This document shows, piece by piece, positions 1-8,921 of a DNA stretch of 64,000 nt. The translations under genes were made by a program, and so were the position numbers. The notes beneath the pieces were generated by a model that was given only the letters and a program-made list of their open reading frames with translations, was not told where the DNA came from and did not search any database. Source of the DNA: Pachysolen tannophilus NRRL Y-2460 (Eukaryota; Ascomycota; Pichiomycetes; Alaninales; Pachysolenaceae); NCBI GenBank assembly GCA_001661245.1, contig KV454012.1:1797964-1861963 (forward strand). The letters are read 5' to 3'. Numbering within the stretch: the stretch's first letter is position 1; each line of letters starts with the position of its first letter.

Positions 1-363
1 TTAAACGTCGATTTAGATCTATCTCTGTATTCCACGGAAAAGAAGTTAAAAAAAAAAAAATTAAGTGAAAAATTTAAAGTAGTGCTGCACATATCAAATC
101 TACTAAAAAGGAAATGTTTTTTGAAAGTGCTTTTGGACATTTACAAGCAGCGGTATTATTAATTGTTCCTTTATTATAATATATATATATATAAACCTGA
201 AAAAAAAAAAGGATTAACAACCCAATCTAAAATGCCTCCAATAAATCCATCCGTAGTTCTAAATTCTGTAAAAATTATAAAGTATCCAAAACTAAAAAAA
301 AAACTGTAAAAAATCCTAAAAGTACAAAAACCAAAAACCTCTTCATCGGCAGTTTTCAAATTC
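1..363. other. 3' flank of the PHAF1-like gene, no gene seen
   Basis: AT-rich sequence with short A runs and a TA microsatellite near 178-193. A reverse-strand open frame here opens on TTG rather than ATG and reads mostly as phenylalanine-rich low complexity, so I do not call a gene. Confidence 0.6.
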
Positions 364-870
364 CTAAGAAATAGTAATCAGAGTAATTCCATCGTTTTCA
401 ATCAAGACTTCGTAGCTAATCCTATTATAAAAATATAAATTGGTGATTCCCCAATCTTTAGATCTGTCAGGAGTTTTCTTTATGAAGGAATCATTATTAT
501 TTTTATGTTTTCCATTGGCTTCGGTTGAACAATCAACAATGTTATAATTTCCATTTGAAGTCTCCAAAAATGACTGATTTTTAACGGAAGCTGTTATATT
601 TGTTTTATTTGAATTTGACAATGACAAATCATTAATATTGTTATTGAGTGTTTTTTGATCGGAATGGTCATTACCATTAGTGTTGTTGTTATTAGTCTCG
701 GTGTTACGATGGACATGTTCTGGTTTGTTTTCTATATTGAGATTATCTTCAAAATTTCCATTTACGTTATCTCCTACTAATTTATCTTCTGGATGCTCAC
801 CATCTTCTTTGTGATTGTTGCAGCTGTGATGATTATTATTACTATTGATATTGTTATTTTCAAAATCATT

Positions 871-901
<31 letters not shown>

Positions 902-2857
902 ATTTCTTCTTCAACGTCCTCATAATTTATAAATTCATAATTATTACTATTTCTCTTAATGGAACTTAATTTCTTTATAGATTTCAGATTATTACCATTA
1001 GTATAGCTATTATTTTTTTTAAATCCATTTCTATTATTTAAAAAATTAATAAATTCATATTCATTTCTGTTTAAAAAAATTGGTTTTGCTATCTTATATC
1101 TGAAATGATCTGGTTTCAATTCTGAATATGTCTTATCAGAAGTACATAAAGATGACTGATCTATTTCATTATCATTTTCAAAATATTTAAAATCATCATC
1201 ATCATCATTATTTTCCAGATCAAAATTTTTAACTATCCAATTTAATTTCTCATACCTCATAAATTCTAAAGAATTAATTAAATTATTATGAAGTATAATT
1301 TTTCTAAAAATTGAATCTTTATAACAAATATCAAATCCATATTTAAAATAATTATGAATTTTCATATTACTGGATGATTTACACAAATAAGAATCTGGGG
1401 GTCCAATTTCTAAAATAATTTCTTGTAATCTGCTATGATAAATTCGCATTATAAGAGAATTTCTTCTATCATTTAAAAAATTTAATTTAATAGTTCCATG
1501 AAATAAATTAATTTCAACATTTTTAAATAATCTATTTGAATTTTGGCTTAAATTTTTCAATGATAATGAATTTTTATCATTTTTAGTATAATGAATATTA
1601 TATAATGATTCATTTAAAAAATTTTTTATCTTAGTAAATCCATCTTCAAATGAAGAACCTTTAAAAATTAAAAAAGAATAACAATAAACATTATTTGATC
1701 TATGATCCAATATTTGTATTTGTTGTTCTGGAGTAGCTTTTATAAATTGTTTGTTTAAATTTTTTGGAATTTCAAAATTAAAACAAATACCGGGATAAGA
1801 TAAACAATAATGTCCACTCAGTTTATTATAAAAACCTGGATAAGTTGGACCAAAAATTGTACTATAAATCAATTTAAAAGTAGGATTTTTATTATTACCG
1901 CCATTGATATTACTAACATTATTATTAATTTCTTCACTATTAATCAATGTATCATTGTATCCAAAATAACAATTGTTAAAATTACGACATTCAATCATTA
2001 TTAAAACTTGAACTTTTGCATCAAAAATAAATCTAATACCTAAATCATTTAATATAACTATAATTGGAGTATTTGTTTTTAAATCTTTTAAATTTGATAT
2101 AATTTTAAAATTTAAATTTTGTTTTTGAACTAAATGAATTATTTGATATAATGATAATCCCAATTCTAACCAAGCAAAAATAAAAATCACAAATAGTTAG
2201 TCAACCATTTTTTTTTTTATTTTTTTAAANNNNNNNNNNNNNNNNNNNNNNNNNNNNNNNNNNNNNNNNNNNNNNNNNNNNNNNNNNNNNNNNNNNNNNN
2301 NNNNNNNNNNNNNNNNNNNNNNNNNNNNNNNNNNNNNNNNNNNNNNNNNNNNNNNNNNNNNNNNNNNNNNNNNNNNNNNNNNNNNNNNNNNNNNNNNNNN
2401 NNNNNNNNNNNNNNNNNNNNNNNNNNNNNNNNNNNNNNNNNNNNNNNNNNNNNNNNNNNNNNNNNNNNNNNNNNNNNNNNNNNNNNNNNNNNNNNNNNNN
2501 NNNNNNNNNNNNNNNNNNNNNNNNNNNNNNNNNNNNNNNNNNNNNNNNNNNNNNNNNNNNNNNNNNNNNNNNNNNNNNNNNNNNNNNNNNNNNNNNNNNN
2601 NNNNNNNNNNNNNNNNNNNNNNNNNNNNNNNNNNNNNNNNNNNNNNNNNNNNNNNNNNNNNNNNNNNNNNNNNNNNNNNNNNNNNNNNNNNNNNNNNNNN
2701 NNNNNNNNNACACAAATAGTTAGTTCAACCTATTTTTTTTTTTTTTTTTTTAAAAGAAAAAAATATTATATATTAAAATGAGATTATAATTATACTTACT
2801 AAATTCTCCAATTCCTTCATAAGGTTTTATATCCAAAGTTATTAATCGTGCCAGCAT
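364..2857 (-). CDS. UPF0183/PHAF1 family protein, spliced
   Basis: Seen: exon 1 is 2800..2857 (19 codons plus one base) and exon 2 is 364..2165, together coding about 619 residues. The exon 2 frame has no upstream ATG, and the joined product reads through smoothly into the family motif KLGLSLYQ. Family signatures follow in order: FGPTYPGFYN near residue 140, CLSYPGICFNF, a LEIGPPDSYL block near 260, NYFKYGFDICY near 290, and a C-terminal WGITNLYFYNRISYEV strand near the end. These match the order in human PHAF1 (C16orf70) and fungal UPF0183 proteins. Between the core and the C-terminal strand lies an acidic, Asn-rich insert of roughly 200 residues, including an Asp run, which makes this protein longer than animal homologues. 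Known: the animal protein associates with autophagic/phagophore membranes; the yeast role is not established. I am not aware of an S. cerevisiae orthologue. The intron contains a 480-N gap, so the splice is inferred from the flanks. Confidence 0.82.
2166..2799 (-). other. Intron of the PHAF1-like gene, interrupted by an assembly gap
   Basis: On the minus strand the donor is GTAAGT (2799..2794) and the acceptor is TTAG ending at 2166, with a GACTAAC branch point at 2202..2196 about 30 nt upstream of it. The nominal length of 634 nt is inflated by 480 Ns. If the near-identical flanks of the gap are the same sequence read twice, the real intron is about 110 nt, in line with the other introns here (90, 109 and 134 nt). 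Confidence 0.8.
2230..2709. other. Assembly gap, 480 Ns
   Basis: A run of 480 Ns. The left flank (2188..2229) and right flank (2711..2754) are near-identical direct copies: both start cacaaatagttag, then a caacc block, then a T tract ending in taaa. This suggests unmerged overlapping contig ends rather than missing unique sequence. Confidence 0.98.
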
Positions 2858-3944
2858 TATAGCAGAATAATTCCCCTAGTATATAAAAACAAATAAATAA
2901 TAATAGTAAGAAAAAAAAAATTTCAATAAATTCAAATAACCAGTTAGATGTTATATAAGAGATGGAATGATGGTATAATATATATAAATATATAAAAATA
3001 AATAAATATATATTTATATTATCATCTACTGATAATGATTGTTTGTGTTATTATTATTAAATAAACACGCCTCGCACAGCATACACTACCAAAAAATAAC
3101 ATTTAAAAGAACTTTTTTCCACTATACGATTGATGCGATTGATATAACGGGGAGATAAGAGACAAACACAGAGTTTTAAATAGATAAAATCATATTAAGC
3201 GCTATCTATATCCATCAACTAAGAATTTGCAAAAAAAATTAATCTAAGATGATTTTTTAACTATAAGAGACAATTTTTAAGATTAATAAATTGAATTACA
3301 ACTAGTTAATTGCTATTGAGTTGAAACTATTATGAACATATTTTCCATTATTTTAACTAAGTATCTAGATACTTACAAAAAAAAAAATATTATTGCTTAT
3401 TGAGTTGGTCATATCAAGACTAGAACCTATCTATATTCTTCTAGACTTTAGTATTCTCTATTCATTCATTCATTTAATTATGTTTCTTTATCTGTGGAAT
3501 TTCCTCTTTTGTAAATCCACCACTTTATCTGCAGCCCCTATCTATCCACTGCCACCCATAAAACGGAGAGAAGAGTTAAATTTGTCCGGAGGGAACAGGC
3601 GGAAGCCCACCTAATTACTTACGGACATACCTACCTATTTAACTACTTGGTTAGTTGGTGGTCGTGGAGCCAAAGATAGAAAAAAATCTTTTAAACTCAA
3701 GGTTTAGTACTGGCCAAAAAAAAAAAAAATAGAAGAAATAAACAAGATTTTCCGGAATTATACACGGGGGAAAGATATGCTTACTGATAAACAACAGATA
3801 GCAATTTGATGCAAAGTCAAACAAAGTAGGAAAGAAATTCCTTATTTATTATAAATATATATATATATTTATGGTACTAAATTTTTTAAAGCTATTGGCT
3901 TATATATAAATAAATATATGCTTGTATTTTAATTTATTTAGCCG

Positions 3945-3988
3945 TAGACTTTGAGTAGACTTTGAGTAGACTTTGAGTAGACTTTGAG
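3945..3988. repeat. 11-bp tandem repeat, 4 perfect copies
   Basis: The unit tagactttgag is repeated four times without error, about 0.8 kb upstream of the GSH1 start. Perfect identity suggests recent expansion by slippage. Confidence 0.97.
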
Positions 3989-4252
3989 GTTCATGTGACA
4001 TTGGACAATTGAATTGTGGATGATGTCTCTGTTTGTCTTAATGCAACGCTGAATAAGTGGTTGCCAAAAGACACCGGATATGCACTATGTTAAAAATTTA
4101 AAACTGTGTTATACTGTATTATACTGTAAGGTATTATTTATTATTTCGCTTTGCTTCTCTGCTCTTTTCCGCTTTAAACTGAATAATAATAAAATAATAC
4201 AAAAAAAAAAAAAAAAAATTTTTTTTGAAAATTTCTATTGACAAAAAGTGTA

Positions 4253-4259
4253 TTACTAA
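4253..4259 (+). promoter_or_regulatory. Candidate Yap1 response element
   Basis: TTACTAA, the classical Yap1 site, lies about 530 bp upstream of the GSH1 ATG. Yap1 control of GSH1 is established in S. cerevisiae; its use here is inference from one 7-bp match in AT-rich DNA. Confidence 0.3.
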
Positions 4260-4789
4260 TTTGAACTAAAGAAGCATTTTTTTCCAGTAAATAATTCTAA
4301 ATGAGAATAATAGGTCAAATCAAAAAAAGTTTATAATCAAAAATTTAAACCAATTTTATAATTATACTCATAATCTCTCCATTGATTATCATTATCATTA
4401 ACATTATCATTATCATTTAAGAAGTTGAATTCTAATCTATAATTAAAGATTTTGAATTTGAATATCATTCTCTTTTCTCATTTTTGTGGTCTTTTTTTTT
4501 TTTTTTTCATTTTTTTTTTTCGATTTTTCAATTTTTTTTTGCTTTTCTTAACGTCCAAAGTTTGAAGAAGAACTTGAGCTTTTTTTTTATTTATTCTTTT
4601 GCTTTTTCTTATTTGCATTTTTGGGCAAGCCAAAGTTAGCTATTCATCATATATTTTATATATAGCTGTGAAATCTTTAAATAGTGTTAACTTAAGAGGG
4701 CCTTTTCTTCTAACTAACTAACTAACTAATTAACTAACTAGATAATACCTCTCAAGAGAATACAGTAGTAAGAGAAACAAGAACGGGAA

Positions 4790-6769
4790 ATGGGTCTTTT
4801 ATCATTAGGTACACCATTACATTGGAAAGATACAAGGAAACATGCTGATGAAGTTAGAGAACAAGGTATAATTCAATTGATAAAGATGTTTGAATCTGCA
4901 CATGAACGTAAAAATGATAAATTTTTATGGGGGGATGAATTAGAATATATGTTATTAAAAATTGATGAAGATTCTAAAGATGTTAAATTAGCAATCGATG
5001 AAGATTCTATTTTACAAAGACTTAGTCCTGAAGGTTGTGCATATAATAAATGTATTGAAAATGAAATTTCATTTCATCCTGAATATGGTAGGTATATGTT
5101 AGAAGCAACACCTCTGAGACCTTATGATGGTGAAAAAATTGATGATTATCTTTTTGTTGAAAAAAATATGTCCATTAGAAGAAAAATTGCAATAAATGAA
5201 TTACATGATAAAAATGTATTTCCATTTACTTTAACTGTTTATCCAAGAATGGGTACTCCTCATTTCACTTATCCAGATGCAATTCCAAATGGTGAAGCTT
5301 CAAAATCATTATTTTTACCAGATGAAATAATAAATCGTCATGTAAGATTTCCAACTTTAACTGCTAATATAAGACGTAGAAGAGGTGCAAAAGTTGCTAT
5401 TAATGTCCCATTATATAAAGATACAAGAACAAGAAAAAATGATGAAATAGATCCAACAATTCCTAAAAGAAATTTATTCCCATTTCATGATCTGGAACCT
5501 TTCTTGGGTGCAGCATTACCTGGTCATATATATATGGATTCAATGGGTTTTGGAATGGGTTGTTCTTGTTTACAAGTAACAATGCAAACACCAGATTTAT
5601 CAGCAAATAGATATCTTTATGATTCATTGGTTTGTATTACTCCAATAATGCTTGCTTTAACTGCAGCTTCTCCAATTTTTAGAGGATTCTTGGCTGATCA
5701 AGATGTTAGATGGAATGTAATTAGTGGTTCTGTTGATGATAGAACACCTTATGAAAGAGGTGTTGAACCTTTAAAAGGTCATAATTTATATGGAGAGATA
5801 GATGTAAAAAATTCCTCACTTTATAGAATTCCAAAATCTCGTTATGATTCAGTTGATCAATATTTAGGTGATGTTGGTTCTGATGGAATAACAACAAATT
5901 TTTTTGATAAATCTTATAATGATTTAACACCAGTTAGAAACGAAAAAATTTTTAACAAATTAACAAAAGAAGCAAAATTTGATGAAATTTTAGCTAATCA
6001 TTTTGCTCATTTATTTATAAGGGATCCTATAGTGGTTTTCAGTGAAAATCTTAAACAGGATAATGATTTTCAAACTGATCATTTTGAAAATATTCAATCA
6101 ACAAATTGGCAAACTTTAAGATTTAAACCTCCAATTCAACAAGCTGTTCCGGAAAATCATAAAACTCCAGGTTGGAGAGTTGAATTTAGACCAATGGAAA
6201 TTTCAATTACAGATTTTGAAAATGCAGCATATGCAATATTTGTGGTATTATTATCTAGAAGTATTTTAAAATATAGACCTAATTTTTATTTACCTATAAC
6301 ATGTGTTGATAAAAATATGAAACTTGCTCATAAACGTGAAAGTGCAACAAATGGAATTTTTTATTTTAGGAAAAATATTTTATCCAAAGAAGTTAATAGT
6401 ATTGCTGAATTATCATTAAATCAAATTATTAATGGTTCAAATGAATTTATTGGTTTAATACCTTTAATTGAAAAATTTTTAAATGAAGAATTATTTAAAT
6501 CTGCCACTGAAGAACAACTTTTCAAAATAAGGACATATCTTAAACTTGTATCTTATAGAGCAAGTGGTGAAATTCCAACAACTGCGAAATATATTAGAAA
6601 TTTTGTGCTAAATCATCCAAATTATGCAAAAGATAGTATTGTTTCAAAAGAAATTAATTTTGACCTTATTAAAAATTTATCAAAGTTGACACTGTATGAT
6701 AAGGAAATTGTAAAAGATTTTTTTGGTAATGACATAGCAAGAGATATGGAAAAAATGGGGTATTGTTAG
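4790..6769 (+). CDS. GSH1: Glutamate-cysteine ligase (gamma-glutamylcysteine synthetase)
   Basis: Catalyses the ATP-dependent joining of L-glutamate and L-cysteine, the first and rate-limiting step of glutathione synthesis, in the cytosol. The 659-residue product is close to the 678 residues of S. cerevisiae Gsh1 and is collinear with eukaryotic GCS proteins. It has the N-terminal MGLLSLGTPLHW, the glutamate/metal-binding stretch FLWGDELEYML near residue 45, the IYMDSMGFGMGCSCLQVTMQ block near 250, and the GWRVEFRPMEI active-site segment near 465. The start is an ATG preceded by an AT-rich leader with no upstream in-frame extension. The gene stands alone, transcribed away from the PHAF1-like gene, with a long promoter that contains a Yap1-like site. 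Identification is firm. Confidence 0.97.
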   Translation: MGLLSLGTPLHWKDTRKHADEVREQGIIQLIKMFESAHERKNDKFLWGDELEYMLLKIDEDSKDVKLAIDEDSILQRLSPEGCAYNKCIENEISFHPEYGRYMLEATPLRPYDGEKIDDYLFVEKNMSIRRKIAINELHDKNVFPFTLTVYPRMGTPHFTYPDAIPNGEASKSLFLPDEIINRHVRFPTLTANIRRRRGAKVAINVPLYKDTRTRKNDEIDPTIPKRNLFPFHDLEPFLGAALPGHIYMDSMGFGMGCSCLQVTMQTPDLSANRYLYDSLVCITPIMLALTAASPIFRGFLADQDVRWNVISGSVDDRTPYERGVEPLKGHNLYGEIDVKNSSLYRIPKSRYDSVDQYLGDVGSDGITTNFFDKSYNDLTPVRNEKIFNKLTKEAKFDEILANHFAHLFIRDPIVVFSENLKQDNDFQTDHFENIQSTNWQTLRFKPPIQQAVPENHKTPGWRVEFRPMEISITDFENAAYAIFVVLLSRSILKYRPNFYLPITCVDKNMKLAHKRESATNGIFYFRKNILSKEVNSIAELSLNQIINGSNEFIGLIPLIEKFLNEELFKSATEEQLFKIRTYLKLVSYRASGEIPTTAKYIRNFVLNHPNYAKDSIVSKEINFDLIKNLSKLTLYDKEIVKDFFGNDIARDMEKMGYC

Positions 6770-7250
6770 TTAACAGAGGAAAGAAAATAGAGATTATCTT
6801 TTTTTTTTTTTTTTTTCTATAAAGTTTTACAAATTGAATCGATTGCCTTTAGAAATAGATGTAAAAAGAAAAAATAAATCAAGTTTTATAAATGGGCAAA
6901 AAAAAAATTTTTATTTTTTATTAGTTGTATTTATTTGACAGTTTAAAGTCAATAAACATACTTAATAATCCATTAATTTTAACTTTGGAAAGAATCTCAT
7001 TTTAAACTCTTTTTTTTTTTTTTTTGCTCTTTCGATCTTTTATCTTTTAAAAAGTAAACTTGTTATCTCTAATCTCTCTGTGACAACAACAACAATAAAA
7101 TTGAAAAAAAAAAAAAAAAAAAAAAATGCAAAAAAAATATGAATTTTCTTTTTTTTTTTTTTGCCTGTTGAATTGGAATATAAGAAAACACAAACCAAAT
7201 GTAAATGTAAATGTTTTAAAAAAGCTAAATATATATAAAACCCATTTTCT
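6770..7250. other. Convergent intergenic region, no gene seen
   Basis: Shared 3' flank of GSH1 and the reverse-strand Cys-rich gene. It is dominated by T and A homopolymer runs. Short open frames here are phenylalanine- or lysine-rich products of these tracts. Confidence 0.6.
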
Positions 7251-7817
7251 TTATGCTGCAGCAACATTTTTCGCAATAGTACCAAAACTGCAAAAACCAA
7301 ACATTATAGAAAAACACGTTGTACAAAAAGTATCTTTATTGCATACTATAAGGTTACCACAGGGGCCAAACCCAAAACAACAAAGACAACTTTTCCAAAA
7401 TTCCACGCATTCTTGACTTGTTGATTGATGATAATTTTTCAATTGTTGTTGTTGTCTTTCTCGTTGTTCTCTTAATTCTTTATTTTTTATGTATAAAGGA
7501 TCATCTTGAGCTCCTGGTTGTGAAGTTTGAACTTTTTCATCAATTACTCCCTTATTCTCATTCTCATCCTCCTCATCATCATCACCATTACCATCATTTT
7601 TAGTCTCATTGCTCTTATTATTATTGCTATTAACAACTTCTTTTTCATTAGCACTACCATCCGCAGCCTCAGAAATTTCTTCAGTAGGTTTAACCTTTAA
7701 CGAAGATTTTGCATCTTGAAAATCCGTTAAAACAGTACCATCTTTTTGTTCTTCTTCACTCCCAGTCAACGTAGTATCATTTTCCGTCGGTGTAGCTATC
7801 TTGTCTATTTTCTCCAT
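7251..7817 (-). CDS. Hypothetical protein with acidic linker and Cys-rich C-terminus
   Basis: I do not recognise this protein. The 188-residue product opens on a proper ATG. Residues 1-110 are hydrophilic and disordered-looking, with a Ser/Thr/Glu-rich start and an acidic Asp/Glu run (GDDDEEDENEN) near 80. A charged, Gln-rich segment (KELREQRERQQQQLKNY) follows near 115-130. The last 55 residues are hydrophobic and contain nine cysteines, among them KSCLCCFGFGPC and TFCTTCFSIMFGFC, with many Phe and Gly. Such a tail could be palmitoylated or membrane-associated, or could bind metal; that is inference. It does not fit the CYSTM pattern closely, and a PLAC8-like relationship is only a loose possibility. 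It is divergent from LSG1 across a 1.1 kb spacer and convergent with GSH1. Confidence 0.6.
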   Translation of the reverse strand: MEKIDKIATPTENDTTLTGSEEEQKDGTVLTDFQDAKSSLKVKPTEEISEAADGSANEKEVVNSNNNKSNETKNDGNGDDDEEDENENKGVIDEKVQTSQPGAQDDPLYIKNKELREQRERQQQQLKNYHQSTSQECVEFWKSCLCCFGFGPCGNLIVCNKDTFCTTCFSIMFGFCSFGTIAKNVAAA

Positions 7818-8398
7818 TTTAATTATTCAAATCAATTGTTATTAAATAATACTCCCATAAAAAAAAACCAAAAAAAAATCTTTTTTTTTATTTATATTTA
7901 CTTTTTTTTGTTCTATATTTTCCAAGTAATCTTTAATCTTTAATCTATAAACAATTTATTCATATCCTTTTTCCTTTATTTTTTTTTCTTTAAACCTGAG
8001 AAAGCAAAAAGCAAATTTAAAAAATAAAAAATAGGAAAAAAAAAAAAATATTTATTTATTATATATTTTCGTAATAGATTTAAGAATGGTAAAAGACAAG
8101 TTACAGAATTGTTTATATTTTAAACGGCAGGAACACTCATACACCGAATAAAAGAGGTTTTCTATGGGGTAAATTTCTATCTTTTTTTTACGTAAGGGGT
8201 ACGCGGAAATACTCCTTTTCTTCTTGGGCAGAAAAAAAGTTTTGGTTTAGGTATGTCTCTCTCTTTTTCTTTAGTCCTAGATCTATATAGGCGGGCACTG
8301 AACATTTAGACATTTGAACAATAGATATTGGACATTGGGCAGTGGGCTATGAGGTCAAAAGTTAAAAATCACAAGCCAAAAATCCGAGTTGGTTTTTA

Positions 8399-8406
8399 GC
8401 GATGAG
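8399..8406 (+). promoter_or_regulatory. PAC motif
   Basis: GCGATGAG, the full PAC core found upstream of yeast ribosome-biogenesis and Pol I/III genes, 516 bp upstream of the LSG1 ATG. The distance is longer than usual, so use for LSG1 is a suggestion. Confidence 0.45.
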
Positions 8407-8739
8407 GTCATATAGAAGGAAAGAAAAGAAACAAAGTAGTGTACGTTTGAACTAGAATGGGACGTTATTGGTATTGGGTATTGTGAACACTACTCTCTTT
8501 TTTTCAATATCCGACAAAGTAAACCGACGGAGAAATTGAACTTTCCGAAACCGGGGTTTTTTTATTCATTTTTTTTTTAATTCACAAACACACACTACCT
8601 TTTTAAATAATTTCCCTTTTTGGATTATTGGGCTTTATATACACTACTTTGATGTTTTTTCAATTTTATTTTTTTTTTTCCTTTTTTTTTTTTTTTTTTT
8701 TTGCTGCTCTGCTTCTACTCTGCTAAGAAAAAGAAAAAA

Positions 8740-8749
8740 AAAATTTTCA
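8740..8749 (-). promoter_or_regulatory. RRPE-like motif
   Basis: AAAATTTTCA, the reverse complement of TGAAAATTTT, one A short of the RRPE consensus. It lies about 173 bp upstream of LSG1. RRPE usually pairs with PAC in ribosome-biogenesis promoters. Confidence 0.35.
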
Positions 8750-8921
8750 CGTAATAATAACATACATATTGTGTATACTATAAGTGAATAAGTAAGTTAA
8801 TAAGTGAATAAGTGAATAAGTGATATTAGTAATTAGGTACTCTTTTTTTTTTTGCTTTTTCGAGTTAGATAGAGGACATCTATAATTCACTTTTTTTTAT
8901 TAAAAACTTTTTTCTTTCATT

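Larger units (their letters stand above)
2858..4789. promoter_or_regulatory. Long divergent intergenic region upstream of GSH1 and the PHAF1-like gene
   Basis: About 1.9 kb with no convincing gene. It holds a four-copy 11-bp tandem repeat (3945..3988), several A/T homopolymer tracts, and a candidate Yap1-type site at 4253. A 73-codon forward open frame at 3393..3614 has no family resemblance and is judged chance. Confidence 0.6.
7818..8921. promoter_or_regulatory. Divergent promoter region between the Cys-rich gene and LSG1
   Basis: A 1.1 kb spacer without a gene. It holds an exact PAC motif at 8399, an RRPE-like A/T motif at 8740, a T-rich stretch at 8660-8702, and a short degenerate AAGTGAAT repeat at 8781-8823. 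Confidence 0.6.

Noticed and set aside
174-359. Possible small membrane protein downstream of the PHAF1-like gene
   Set aside because: The frame opens on TTG, not ATG, and the sequence is Phe-rich from T/A tracts.
3393-3614. 73-codon forward frame in the GSH1 upstream region
   Set aside because: No recognised family, no supporting context, and it is isolated in a regulatory region.
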